Part shown: in pieces, positions 36,953-45,948 of the stretch
Position numbering within the stretch: position 1 is the first letter of the stretch
Layout of the letters: each line of letters begins with the position of its first letter
NCBI GenBank assembly: GCA_963794475.1
Contig: CAWCDW010000002.1
Coordinates: 1-64,000 of the forward strand
Source of the DNA: GAS188 sp963794475
GTDB lineage: Bacteria; Pseudomonadota; Alphaproteobacteria; Rhizobiales; Beijerinckiaceae
Direction of reading: 5' to 3'
Length of the DNA stretch: 64,000 nt
Made by a program: the position numbers and the translations under genes
Notes under the pieces: generated by a model
Told to the model about the DNA's origin: nothing
Seen by the model: only the letters and a program-made list of their open reading frames with translations
The model's database searches: none

Positions 36953-37654
36953 ATGAACTGGTTCAGCCTTCTCTTCGGGCCGAACGGCTGGGGCGGCCTC
37001 ATGCTCGAAGGCGCCGTCGTCACCATCCTCCTGGCGGTGACGTCGGTGCCCTTCGGCTTCGGCTCGGGCCTTGCGCTCGCCGTTCTCAAGCTCTCGTCGA
37101 ACCGCGTCGTGCGCGCCTTGTGCGAGGGCTTCACGACCTTCTTCCGGGGAATTCCGGATCTTCTCTCCCTGTTCATCGTCTATTTCGGGCTGCAAGCGCT
37201 GATCGACCGCCTGAGCAAGCTCTTCGGGCTTTCATCCGCGATCGAGCTCAACGCCTTCTTCGCCGGCGTCATCGCGCTCAGCGTTGTCGTTGCCGCCTAT
37301 TCGAGCGAGGTCTGGGTCGCCGCCCTCAAGGCCGTGCCGAGAGGCCAGCATGAAGCCGCGCATTCGCTCGGCCTCGATACCCGTAAGACCTTCTTTCTGG
37401 TGCTGATGCCGCAACTCATCAGGGTCGCCTTGCCCGGTCTCGGCAACATCTGGATGGTGCTTCTCAAGGACACCTCGCTGATCTCCACGCTCGCCGTGAT
37501 CGATCTTCTGCGGGCAGCGTCCGAGGCGAGCAAGAACACGACCAGGCCGATCCTCTTCTATTCGGCGGCGGCCGCCATCTACCTCGTCTTCAGCATTTTG
37601 TCGGGGCTGGTGCAGAGCAATCTGGAGCGGCGGGCCAATCGGGGGTTCGTGTGA
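36953..37654 (+). CDS. Amino acid ABC transporter permease (HisQ type)
   Basis: A 233-residue inner-membrane permease with about five helices. The HisMQ signature follows the EAA-loop pattern: AVPRGQHEAAHSLGLDTRKTF with the conserved Gly, and FFRGIPDLLSLFIVYFG early on. The stop overlaps the start of the next permease (TGATG), indicating coupling. It should pair with the following permease and an ATPase that is not in this window's cluster. Confidence 0.93.
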   Translation: MNWFSLLFGPNGWGGLMLEGAVVTILLAVTSVPFGFGSGLALAVLKLSSNRVVRALCEGFTTFFRGIPDLLSLFIVYFGLQALIDRLSKLFGLSSAIELNAFFAGVIALSVVVAAYSSEVWVAALKAVPRGQHEAAHSLGLDTRKTFFLVLMPQLIRVALPGLGNIWMVLLKDTSLISTLAVIDLLRAASEASKNTTRPILFYSAAAAIYLVFSILSGLVQSNLERRANRGFV

Positions 37655-38475
37655 TGCTCCAGACCCTTTACGGCCAAGCGGCGAATTTTTTCAATTTCGA
37701 GATGATGTCGCGTTATGGCTGGCGCCTCGTCGGCGGCGTTTGGATCACGGCTCAGGTCGTCACGATCTCGGTGACGCTTGGTTTCCTCCTCGCCTATCCG
37801 ATCTGCTTGGCGCGCATGTCGCGCAACAAGCTCCTGTCGGGCGCCGCCATCTCCTACGTCACCTTTTTCCGCGGCACGCCGCTTCTGTGCCAGCTCTACC
37901 TCGTCTATTACGGTGCGGGCGAGATACGTCCCTTGCTCACCGATATCGGCGTGTGGTGGCTATTCCGGGAAGCCTTCGTGTGCTGCATCTTCGCCTTCTC
38001 CTTGAACACCGCTGCCTATCAGGCGGAAATCATGCGCGGCGCGCTGAATTCCGTGAGCAAGGGCCAAATCGAGGCGGCGGCCGCGCTCGGCCTTTCGAAA
38101 TATCGGATCTCGCGTCACGTCGTCTGGCCGCAAGCCTTCATCGTGGCGCTGCGTCCCTTCGGCAATGAGCTCATCGCCATGATCAAATCGAGCGCGCTCG
38201 CCGCCATCGTGACCTTGCTCGACCTCATGGGCGAGACGCGCTTCATCTTCGCGCGCACCTTCGACTTCCTGATCTATGTCTACGCGGCGATCATCTATCT
38301 CGTCGTCGTTGAGATCATTCGCCGCGTTTGGGACTTGATCGAGCGGTCATGTTCGCGCCATCTCATCGCCGCAACACCTGCAACGCAATCGCGAGGCCAA
38401 GATGAAAGTCGCATTTCTGGGGTTGGGCGTCATGGGCTTCCCCATGGCGGGTCACCTCAAAGCCAAGGGGCATGA
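37654..38475 (+). CDS. Amino acid ABC transporter permease (HisM type)
   Basis: A 273-residue permease, the partner of the gene upstream. It has five helices, TFFRGTPLLCQLYLVYYG, and the EAA loop SVSKGQIEAAAALGLSKYRI. The ATG at 37654 overlaps the previous stop. The normal C-terminus of the family lies around RRVWDLIERSCSRHL. Here the frame reads about 34 residues further, into the dehydrogenase gene, giving a 74-base overlap. In another frame a stop at 38403-38405 would give a short ATGA overlap instead, so a one-base change near the end is possible. Confidence 0.88.
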   Translation: MLQTLYGQAANFFNFEMMSRYGWRLVGGVWITAQVVTISVTLGFLLAYPICLARMSRNKLLSGAAISYVTFFRGTPLLCQLYLVYYGAGEIRPLLTDIGVWWLFREAFVCCIFAFSLNTAAYQAEIMRGALNSVSKGQIEAAAALGLSKYRISRHVVWPQAFIVALRPFGNELIAMIKSSALAAIVTLLDLMGETRFIFARTFDFLIYVYAAIIYLVVVEIIRRVWDLIERSCSRHLIAATPATQSRGQDESRISGVGRHGLPHGGSPQSQGA

Positions 38476-39265
38476 GGTCACCGTCTACAACCGGACCCCC
38501 GCCAAGTCGCAAGCCTGGGTAAAGAAACACGGCGGGACAAGCGCGCCGACCCCGCGCGAGGCCGCGAAGGATCGCGAGATCGTGTTCGCCTGCGTCGGCA
38601 ATGACGAGGATGTGCGCGCCGTAACGACAGGCCCCGATGGTGCCTTCCAGGGCATGGCCAAGGGCGCGGTCTTCGTCGATCACACGACCGCCTCGGCCGA
38701 GATCGCGCGCGAGCTCCACGCCGTCGCCGGCAAGCTCGGTCTCGGCTTCGTCGACGCGCCTGTCTCAGGCGGGCAAGCGGGCGCCGAGAATGGCGTGCTC
38801 ACGGTGATGTGCGGCGGTGATCAGGCCCCTTACGCCAAGGTCGAGCCGGTGATCACCGCATACGCGCGCTCCTGCCGCCTCATCGGCGCGCCCGGCGCCG
38901 GTCAGCTCACGAAGATGGTCAACCAGATTTGCATCGCCGGGCTCGTTCAGGCGCTCGCCGAAGGCATCCATTTCGCCAAACGCTCGAAGCTCGATGTGGA
39001 AGCCGTTCTCGAGGTGATCTCGAAGGGCGCCGCCGGCTCCTGGCAGATGGAAAACCGCGGCAAGACGATGAACCAGAACAAATTCGACTTCGGCTTCGCC
39101 GTCGATTGGATGCGAAAGGATTTGTCCATCTGCCTCGCCGAGGCGCGCCGCAACGGCGCCCAGCTCCCGGTCGCGGCGCTTGTCGACCAATTCTACGCTG
39201 AGGTCCAGAAGCTGGGCGGACGCCGCTGGGACACCTCCTCGCTTCTCGCTCGCCTCGAAGAATGA
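38402..39265 (+). CDS. NAD(P)-dependent beta-hydroxyacid dehydrogenase (3-hydroxyisobutyrate dehydrogenase / GarR family)
   Basis: A 287-residue oxidoreductase. The Rossmann motif FLGLGVMGFPMAGHL opens the protein, the substrate-binding DAPVSGGQAGAENG lies near residue 120, and the catalytic Lys is in GAGQLTKMVNQ near 173. NRTPAKS after the second strand suggests preference for NADP (Arg in place of Asp). Reactions in the family include 3-hydroxyisobutyrate and tartronate semialdehyde. GAGG five bases before the ATG is a good ribosome site. It overlaps the upstream permease and might be cotranscribed with the uptake operon. Confidence 0.9.
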   Translation: MKVAFLGLGVMGFPMAGHLKAKGHEVTVYNRTPAKSQAWVKKHGGTSAPTPREAAKDREIVFACVGNDEDVRAVTTGPDGAFQGMAKGAVFVDHTTASAEIARELHAVAGKLGLGFVDAPVSGGQAGAENGVLTVMCGGDQAPYAKVEPVITAYARSCRLIGAPGAGQLTKMVNQICIAGLVQALAEGIHFAKRSKLDVEAVLEVISKGAAGSWQMENRGKTMNQNKFDFGFAVDWMRKDLSICLAEARRNGAQLPVAALVDQFYAEVQKLGGRRWDTSSLLARLEE

Positions 39266-39277
39266 GGTGAGGAGAAT

Positions 39278-39301
39278 GTCCCGCCGCGAACCCGGCGGGA
39301 C
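39278..39301. terminator. Stem-loop between convergent genes
   Basis: A perfect 9-bp stem (GTCCCGCCG / CGGCGGGAC) with a six-base loop CGAACC sits in the 60-base gap between the dehydrogenase (plus) and the caspase-fold gene (minus). No U-run follows on either side, so its strength as a terminator is uncertain. Confidence 0.55.
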
Positions 39302-39325
39302 GCTGCCTTCGACTTCAGCGCCTCG

Positions 39326-41497
39326 TCAACACTTGCCCTGGGCGTGCTCCTGCGGTGTGCAGGGCTTGCCCGGTGCTGGCCTTGCGGGAGGCGGAGGCGC
39401 CGGCCTTGCGACGGGCGGAGGCGGTGCCGGCCTCGCGACAGGCGGCGGCGGCGCGGGCCTCGCGACGGGAGGCGGAGGCGCCGGCCTCGCAATGGGAGGC
39501 GGAGGCGCCGGCCTCGCAACGGGAGGCGGAGGCGCCGGCCTCGGAGGTGCAGGCCTAACCGCGGGCGCAGGCGGGGCGGGCCGTACCACCGCTGGCGGCG
39601 GTGGCGTTCTGACAGCCGGCGTCGGCGGTGCCACGGGCTTTGCGGGCGCGGGAGGGGGCGTAGGCTTCGCCAACGGTGCCGGGGGCGCGATAGGTTTCAC
39701 CGCAGACGGCTGCGTCACGGCCTTGCCGGCCGGCGGCGTGACGGGAGGGGGCTCGATTGCCTGGGGCTTCACCGGCGCGGCGCCCGATGGCGTCAGCGGC
39801 CTTGCCTCCGGAGCCGGCGGCTTTCCCGGCTGGGATTGGGCACCCGGCACGACGCCTGGCTGCGCCGGCATCTTCGGCAATTGGCCAGGACCGGCCGGAA
39901 CCGGGACCGGCAACGGCTGCACGCCCGTCGCCTTTGGCTGTGGCGCCGAGGTGCCGGGCGTCGCGGCGGGCTGGGCTGCGCCTTTCGAGGGCAACGGCTT
40001 GAACTGTCCCTGGCCGCTCAGCGGACCGGCGGCCGCCGGAGACTGTGCCGCCGCGGGCGCTTGCTTGCCTGGCGCCAAAATCCCAGGCTTCGGCGGCACC
40101 GCAAGCGGCAGGGGCGCCACCTTGCCCGGAACCGGGATCGGCACCGGAACGGGGACCGGGATGATGCGCGCCGGGAGCGGCACCGCGGCCGGCGCCGGCA
40201 GGACGGCGACCGTGGTCGGGCGCGGGGGCGCCGACAGGCGGTAGAATTCGATGATCGGCGCCGGCAAGATCACGATCGGCGGCGGCGGAGGGGGCGGCAG
40301 GGCATACCAGCGATCATAGGGGATGAGATCCTCCGTCACCTCGGCCAGGGGAGGTGGCGGAATATCGTATTCCTCTTCGTAGAATGTCGCGGGTGGGCCG
40401 ATGGGCTCGTTGAGGAGGCTCAGCCGATAGCGGGCCTCCTCGCCATGCGCCCCGCGAGGGTAATGCCGAAGATAGGTCCAATAAGCCTCGGGCGTGCCGC
40501 GCGACACCGTGCGCCGCCAGAAAAAGGCCTCGCGCCGCGCCGCAATGATCGCGCGGGCCCGCCTCGCGAGAGGCCCTTCGGGGTACGCGGCGAGGAACTC
40601 CTCATAGCCGTCGATCGTGTCGCGCTCGATCGCGAGCGAGAACGCATCCCCGACCGCAAGCTGGCCGAGGGGACGACCGCGCAAGGCGGCAAGCGCCGGG
40701 GGCTGCGCCACCGCCGTCTCGGGCGTGAAAAAGGTGAAATCACTCGTGAGGCCCGAGACATTCCAAGGCAATTGGCCGCCCTTGCTTTCCTCCTGCACGC
40801 GCAAGCGCGTGCGCGCGAAGAGCTCGTCGAGCGACAGACCGGGCACGCGGACCATCTCCGCGAGCGCGCTCGCGAAAGCGCCGTAGCCTTCCTTCTGCTC
40901 CTCGATCACATAGCCCGGCTGCTGCGAAAGGGCGACGAGGAGCCCCGGCTGCGGATCGAGCGCCGCGAGGCCCGGCGCGACCTGAGGCGCGATGCGGAAG
41001 GGCAATGGGCGCGCGAGATCGAGGATCGCGATATGCGCAGCGCCCGGAATCGATTGAAGCTGCGCCAGGAGCTCGTTCATCGAGATCGTCTCGACGCCGA
41101 TCGCGTCGATTTTGTCGAGCCTTGCATCGGTTGGAATAAATCGATTGTCGCCGTCGGCTTGCAAGCCAAGGCCCGAGAGATAGATCACCGCGATGGCGTT
41201 CGGGCCCGCCTGACCGAGCTTTGCGAAAAAGGTGGCGGCAAGGCTCTCGAACCCCGTCCGATCGACATCGCGCCCTCCGGTCACGTCGAAGCCGGCTTGC
41301 TGGAGCTGATAAGCGATCAAGCCCGCGTCATTGACGGCCGTGGTTTCCGGAGCGGCCGCCGCATTCGCGTAAGCGCCCTCCCCGACCACGAGAGCAAGCC
41401 GCGGCTGGCGCGCGGCTGAGACCTGTGCCATCGCCGCCGATGCGGCAAAGAGCATGGCGAAGGCCGTAATGGCGGCCCGGCAATGCCAGCGAATCAT
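39326..41497 (-). CDS. Caspase-fold (peptidase C14) protein without catalytic dyad, with Pro-rich tail
   Basis: A 723-residue exported protein. Residues 1-25 are a signal peptide. A caspase/metacaspase domain follows (about 32-270) with the normal opening RLALVVGEGAYAN and NDAGLIAYQLQQAGFDV. In active members the dyad is in SGHG and DACR; here these read SGLG (Leu110) and DLAR (Ala162). So both His and Cys are lost, while the fold-forming pieces remain. A helical region (~280-370) precedes a very long Pro/Ala/Val-rich tail with tandem repeats and a final Cys-containing PCTPQEHAQGKC. The start is the ATG at 41497. It probably acts as a periplasmic binding or scaffold protein rather than a protease. 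Confidence 0.88.
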   Translation of the reverse strand: MIRWHCRAAITAFAMLFAASAAMAQVSAARQPRLALVVGEGAYANAAAAPETTAVNDAGLIAYQLQQAGFDVTGGRDVDRTGFESLAATFFAKLGQAGPNAIAVIYLSGLGLQADGDNRFIPTDARLDKIDAIGVETISMNELLAQLQSIPGAAHIAILDLARPLPFRIAPQVAPGLAALDPQPGLLVALSQQPGYVIEEQKEGYGAFASALAEMVRVPGLSLDELFARTRLRVQEESKGGQLPWNVSGLTSDFTFFTPETAVAQPPALAALRGRPLGQLAVGDAFSLAIERDTIDGYEEFLAAYPEGPLARRARAIIAARREAFFWRRTVSRGTPEAYWTYLRHYPRGAHGEEARYRLSLLNEPIGPPATFYEEEYDIPPPPLAEVTEDLIPYDRWYALPPPPPPPIVILPAPIIEFYRLSAPPRPTTVAVLPAPAAVPLPARIIPVPVPVPIPVPGKVAPLPLAVPPKPGILAPGKQAPAAAQSPAAAGPLSGQGQFKPLPSKGAAQPAATPGTSAPQPKATGVQPLPVPVPAGPGQLPKMPAQPGVVPGAQSQPGKPPAPEARPLTPSGAAPVKPQAIEPPPVTPPAGKAVTQPSAVKPIAPPAPLAKPTPPPAPAKPVAPPTPAVRTPPPPAVVRPAPPAPAVRPAPPRPAPPPPVARPAPPPPIARPAPPPPVARPAPPPPVARPAPPPPVARPAPPPPARPAPGKPCTPQEHAQGKC
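39399..39533 (-). repeat. 27-base tandem repeats coding for the Pro-rich tail
   Basis: Five consecutive 27-base units, differing by a few bases, code for the nine-residue module PPPVARPAP (with PPPIARPAP in one unit). A shorter related unit lies on each side. Such a repeat is likely to change length between strains. Confidence 0.85.
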
Positions 41498-41631
41498 GGC
41501 GCGCTCCTCGCTTTCCCGTCGTCGAGCCGCCAATTACCGCGAAAGCCCTGAACGACCCATGAACCGGGATCCCTCAACGCGCACCGGGCTTCGTCATACA
41601 CCGGCAAGAGCGATCCTCTTGGAGCGCGAAC

Positions 41632-42297
41632 TCAGCGCTCTTCCGATGGAGGGCGAGATTTCGACCGGCGCTTTCGTTCAGTCCCCATCAAGTCCCGCAC
41701 CTTTTGACGAAGATGCGGGACGAGCTCGCCCTCGAACCAGGGGTGAGCCGTCAGCCAAGCATTGTTGCGCCAGGAAGGATGAGGCAAAGGCAATAGCGCG
41801 GGGCGATGGCGCCCATCGAGAATTTCACGCCAACGGCCGACCGTCGCGGTGAGCCCGTCCTTCGCCCCGCCCTCGAGGTGCCAGGCTTGCGCATAATGGC
41901 CGATGAGCAAGATGAGCTCGAGCCCGGGCAGCTCGGCAAAAATGCGATGGCGCCACGCCGGAGCGCATTCGCGGCGCGGCGGCAGATCGGCGCCCTTGGC
42001 ATCTTGCCCTGGAAAGCAATGCCCCATCGGCACGATCGCCACCCGGCTCGCGTCGTAAAACCTCGCTTCGTCAAGGCCCAGCCAGGCGCGCAGCCTGTGG
42101 CCCGAGGCATCCGTGAACGGCCGGCCGGACAGATGCACGCGCGTGCCCGGCGCCTGGCTCGCGATGCACAGCCGCGCCGTCGCCGAGGCTTGGATCACCG
42201 GCCTTGGCTCATGCGGCAAGGCGCGGCCATAAAGCGGAGCATCACGACAGATGCGGCACGCGGAAAGCTCGCGCAGGAGATCGTCGAGTTTGGCCAT
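41632..42297 (-). CDS. Uracil-DNA glycosylase family protein
   Basis: A 221-residue member of the uracil-DNA glycosylase superfamily. The N-terminal CRICRD (two Cys) and the segment ASQAPGTRVHLSGRPFTDASG, with the APG loop, match the bacterial single-strand/family-4-like subgroup. The second motif is PLPHPSWRN near residue 170. The C-terminal 20 residues are basic. It is divergently placed from a lipoprotein gene. Whether it truly excises uracil cannot be told from sequence. Confidence 0.85.
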   Translation of the reverse strand: MAKLDDLLRELSACRICRDAPLYGRALPHEPRPVIQASATARLCIASQAPGTRVHLSGRPFTDASGHRLRAWLGLDEARFYDASRVAIVPMGHCFPGQDAKGADLPPRRECAPAWRHRIFAELPGLELILLIGHYAQAWHLEGGAKDGLTATVGRWREILDGRHRPALLPLPHPSWRNNAWLTAHPWFEGELVPHLRQKVRDLMGTERKRRSKSRPPSEER

Positions 42298-42442
42298 GTC
42301 AGAGCGACCGAGCTAACCAGAACGTGATCGCGCGCCTCGTGGACAGTGCCCCGGAACATAAGACAACAAGAAACAAAACCAATCGAGGATCCGGTCCAAA
42401 AAAGCTCCGTGTGGAGTTCCGCGAGCCGGGCAGGGAGCAACC

Positions 42443-43069
42443 ATGATGAGACAAGCCGCCTTCTCCACGAAATTTCGTGCGCTCTTTTGCTGCGTCACCT
42501 TGATGCTCGCCGGCTGCGCCACCGTGCCGCCGCCCTCGATGTCCGTCGACGAGATCGCCTCCTTCAAGCTCGCGGGGGTCGAGATTCATGGCGTCGAGGT
42601 GATTCGCTCCTGGCCGGTCCAGGAAAAGCATTTCCTGGCGACCAATACCGACCCCGAGATCGCTCGCCGGCTCCCCGACGAAAGCGCCCAGAATTTTCCC
42701 GCGGTCCAGGCATTCTTCCAAGCCGCGCTTCAGCGAGTTTTCACGGGCCAGCTCGAAAGCATGCTGGCCCCGGTGATGCGTGGGGCGCGACCTGTAAAAA
42801 TAATCGTTACTCTCAAGCAGTTCGATGTGCCGTCCGTGGTGCGCAGAGTCCTGATTGATCAATACGCCAAGATTCAGGCGACCCTAGACCTCGTCGACAT
42901 CAAAACGAACGCGCTCATCCTTTCCTATCCCGGCCCCTATCGCCAACAGTTTCTGCTCGGCGGATTGAGTGCGCCCATCGCGGACGCCATCGCCGGGGAT
43001 TCAGACCCGGAAAATACACTGATCGCGAACTATATCCTGGATTATCGAACCTGGCTCGTAACCAGATAA
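42443..43069 (+). CDS. Putative lipoprotein of unknown function
   Basis: A 208-residue protein with a lipoprotein signal peptide: basic start, hydrophobic core and the lipobox LAGC at about residues 22-25, so it should be lipid-anchored in the envelope. The rest is a mixed alpha/beta domain with KIIVTLKQFDVPS and the strand-like ATLDLVDIKTNALILSYPG, a pattern seen in uncharacterised proteobacterial lipoproteins. AGGGAG precedes the ATG. It is divergent from the glycosylase gene and 68 bases before a methyltransferase gene. I do not recognise the family by name. Confidence 0.75.
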   Translation: MMRQAAFSTKFRALFCCVTLMLAGCATVPPPSMSVDEIASFKLAGVEIHGVEVIRSWPVQEKHFLATNTDPEIARRLPDESAQNFPAVQAFFQAALQRVFTGQLESMLAPVMRGARPVKIIVTLKQFDVPSVVRRVLIDQYAKIQATLDLVDIKTNALILSYPGPYRQQFLLGGLSAPIADAIAGDSDPENTLIANYILDYRTWLVTR

Positions 43070-43137
43070 GCTCAACCGTCCGGGGGGCAAGGGTTGGCAT
43101 CGAGCTGGCAACAAATCACTATGCCGCGGAGTCCCTT

Positions 43138-43941
43138 ATGTCGGCCCCGATCGCCCCTTTCCTCCCGGACCGTTTCCGCTCGGCGGTGCCGTTTTACGTT
43201 GAAGGGCGCCTCGACTATCCGCGTCGCCTCATCGAGAACATAGCCGAGTGGCTCGACGTCTCGGCAAGCGACAGCGTGCTCGATCTGGGGTGCGGGCCGG
43301 GGTTCCTCGCCATCGCTTTCGCCGAGCTCGGCTGCGCGGCAACCGGCATCGATCCCGACAAGGCGATGCTCGCCGCCGCCAAGGAACTCGCGACAAAGCG
43401 AGGCGTGCGTTGCGAATTCCGTGAAGGCTCCTCCTACGATCTTGGCCCCGCGCTCGGACGCTTCAAGCTCGTGACGATGGGGCGCTCTTTCCATTGGATG
43501 GACAGGGCGGCGACATTGAGCGCGCTCGACGCCATCATCGAGCCCTGCGGCGCGATCGCCTTGTTTCGCGACCGCCACGTCAAATGTCGGGAAAACAATT
43601 GGATCGAAGCTTTCGAGGCGGTGCGGCTCAGCTTCGAGGATCGTGACGAATTCACCAAGCTTCGAAAATCCGGAAAACTCGACGGGCACGAAACCGTGCT
43701 TCTCAATTCGGCTTTCGCTCGCCTCGACATCCTCGGCGTCGTCGAACCGCGTTCGCTCAGCATCGAGGCCTTGGTCGCGCGTGCCCTCTCGTATTCCGCC
43801 TCATCGCCAGAAAAGCTGGGTGACCGGAGGCCGCCATTCGAGGCGGCCGTGCGCGAAGCCGTGGCGCCGTTTGCCGAGAACGGCTTCCTCACCGAGGTCG
43901 TCGAGTTCAGCGCTCTTATCGCCAGGCGGCCGCAAGCGTGA
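43138..43941 (+). CDS. Class I SAM-dependent methyltransferase
   Basis: A 267-residue cytoplasmic methyltransferase. Motif I is VLDLGCGPGFLAIAFAELG, the acidic residue after the second strand is in ATGIDPDKAML, and MGRSFHWMDRA follows the fourth strand, typical of the UbiE/small-molecule group. GGAG sits six bases before the ATG. The gene ends about 95 bases before a terminator hairpin. Its substrate is unknown and neighbours give no lead. Confidence 0.88.
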   Translation: MSAPIAPFLPDRFRSAVPFYVEGRLDYPRRLIENIAEWLDVSASDSVLDLGCGPGFLAIAFAELGCAATGIDPDKAMLAAAKELATKRGVRCEFREGSSYDLGPALGRFKLVTMGRSFHWMDRAATLSALDAIIEPCGAIALFRDRHVKCRENNWIEAFEAVRLSFEDRDEFTKLRKSGKLDGHETVLLNSAFARLDILGVVEPRSLSIEALVARALSYSASSPEKLGDRRPPFEAAVREAVAPFAENGFLTEVVEFSALIARRPQA

Positions 43942-44037
43942 GAGTGAGCATGCGCGTGAAGCGCTTGCAAATTTTATCTCAACGGCCCGACCTCGACCCA
44001 TCCCGGCAAAATATGGGAAGGCGACGCCAATAGGGCC

Positions 44038-44065
44038 GGCGCTCGGCCGAGCGCCGCAATTTTTT
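44038..44065 (+). terminator. Rho-independent terminator after the methyltransferase gene
   Basis: The stem GGCGCTC / GAGCGCC encloses a GGCC loop (an uninterrupted 18-base palindrome) and is followed within four bases by TTTTTT on the plus strand. Confidence 0.85.
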
Positions 44066-44193
44066 CGCCTGGGCGCGTTCTCCTTTTCGGCTCGATCGTG
44101 AGCTCGGCAATTTATTGCATCCTCGATGATCGGTTAGGTAATCTTTTAGAGCTGCGGAGCATTGTAAGGAAAATCGGCAGTGAAGATCAAGCC

Positions 44194-44514
44194 ATGGTGC
44201 AGGACCGCCGAAAGAGCTTTCGGGTCGATTGGAACGCCTCGGCTCTCCTCTACGATTGCGCGGGCGAATGGGGCTACCCGTGCGTAATCAGGGATCTCTC
44301 GAGCGGCGGCGCGAAGATCACCGGGGTGATCATCGACAACCTACCCGACGAATTCATGCTGCGCATCTCCCGCGCGCGAGGCAGCCGTAAATGCCGGGTG
44401 CTTTGGCGCGACGTCGATAAGCTCGGCGTCGCCTTCATCGAGCATTTCGCGAACGCGGACGAGCCAAACATCGATCGCCTGCGCAGAGCGCCGGCGCGGC
44501 GCGCCTGCGCCTGA
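44194..44514 (+). CDS. PilZ domain protein
   Basis: A 106-residue cytoplasmic protein made almost wholly of one PilZ domain, a cyclic di-GMP receptor. Both ligand motifs are present: RxxxR as R6-KSF-R10, and D/NxSxxG as D34-L-S-S-G-G39. The ATG at 44194 puts the RxxxR motif at its usual place near the N-terminus; the open frame upstream is not supported. The gene is single, behind a terminator. It probably couples c-di-GMP to motility, polymer secretion or attachment, as typical of single-domain members. Confidence 0.88.
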   Translation: MVQDRRKSFRVDWNASALLYDCAGEWGYPCVIRDLSSGGAKITGVIIDNLPDEFMLRISRARGSRKCRVLWRDVDKLGVAFIEHFANADEPNIDRLRRAPARRACA

Positions 44515-44671
44515 CGGCGGCGCCGGGGCGCGCGGTGGCGCGTTCAGCGACGCTTGATGATCGTCCCGCGGGCATCCACCGGACTTACCTCGGACGAGTA
44601 ATTGGGCGCGCACGCAACGAGTGGTAGCGTCGCCTCAGCCGTGGGCCAGTCTGCCCCCCAGCTAGCCGCGG

Positions 44672-45948
44672 TCAGGGCCCTGCCGACTTGTCGGTGGGGC
44701 CCGCTGATTTTGCATGCCTCAAGCGATCAGGCCTTGCGTCGGCGACGATCTTGTCGGAGCCTGGGAAGACATCGCGCGCGAGAAGCGCCGGCGAGGCGCC
44801 GAGAAGATCGACGGCCACGCCCTTGGCGATGGCGCGCAGATCGGTCGTCGCCGCAAGGTCACGGCCGTCGTGCAGCTGCGCCTCCTTGAGGCCGGGCCAG
44901 TCGGCGATCACCCGCCCCCCTTGACGGCGCCGCCAACCAGGAAGGCGGTCGTGCCGGTGCCGTGGTCGGTGCCGTCCGTGCCATTGACGCGAGCCGTCCT
45001 GCCGAATTCCGTGGCGACGAGGATAGCGGTATCCTTCCACAAAGGGCCAAGCTCCTGCTCGAACGCCGCGAAGGCGCCGTCGAGCCCAGCCAAGAGGCGC
45101 GCCAGGCGTCCAATCTCCTGCGCATGCGTATCCCAGCCCTCAAAAGCGAGCGCGGCGACGCGCGGTCCGTCCGGCTGCGCGAGCAGCTTGGCGGCGCCTG
45201 CCGCGAGATGCTTCATGCCTTCGGGATCGCCGGGCCCGCCACGCGGCCCGACATCAAGGCCGGTGGCGATCTTGCCCGTCGCAATCCCCTCGCCGAGCGC
45301 ATGCGCCAAGAGCGGATCGCGCTGGCTGTAGAGATCCATCAAGCGCATTGCGAGATCGTCGCCGGCTTGCGGCAACACGGCTGGTGCCCAGCCGAGCACG
45401 GGCGCGCGTCCGCGGATGACGAGCGGCGCGTTCGCGCCGACCGCGAGGCCGATCGCTTTCTCGGAAGCGCCAGGGGCGACTTTCTCTCCCTTCGGCAAGC
45501 CGATGAGCATGCGGTTGAGCCAACCGGAATCGACCCTGCCCGGGGTCTCGTAACCCAACTCGAGCACGTCTTGTCCGTCGAAATGGGAGCGGTCCCGATA
45601 GGCCGTGGCGCTCGCATGCACGACGCAAGCCTGGCCCGCGCGAAAGAGTCTCGCAAAATTGGGCATGGACGGGTGAAGCGCGAAGAAGCCGTCGAGCGGA
45701 AAGGCCGCATTCGCACCTTCCGCGTGCAAGGCGATGCTTTGGCGCAGCGCCTCGTAATCCGGATCGCCGAGCGGAGGCACCGCCGTCAAGCCGTCAAGCG
45801 CGCCACGCAGAATGATGGTGACGAAACGCGCGTCACGCCCGCGCGCCGCTTGCGCCCATCGCGGCATGAATGCCCAGGCAAAAAGGGAGCCGGAAGCGCC
45901 GAGCACGGCGCGACGTGAAGCTGTCATGGTTTCGCAAAGCATGATCAT
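44672..45948 (-). pseudogene. DUF1501 family exported protein, frameshifted
   Basis: A Tat-exported protein of the DUF1501 (sulfatase-like fold) family, about 425 residues if repaired. The leader (SRRAVLGASGSLFAWAF) and the conserved HFDGQDVLE and EGWDTHAQEIG segments lie in the first frame, as does VATEFGRTARVNGT. The frame runs into a TGA at 44908-44910. The expected continuation (VIADWPGLKEAQLHDGRDLAATTD) follows in another frame and ends at 44672. One missing G in the run of six at 44915-44920 explains the break. It overlaps the DUF1800 gene by four bases, a standard gene pair. Function unknown, linked in some bacteria to cell-surface processes. Confidence 0.85.

Noticed and set aside
39344..41419. 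Long open plus-strand frame (691 codons) opposite the caspase-fold gene
   Set aside because: Arg/Gly-rich translation with no similarity; it is the mirror of a high-GC gene with a Pro-rich tail. The minus-strand frame carries the signal peptide and domain.
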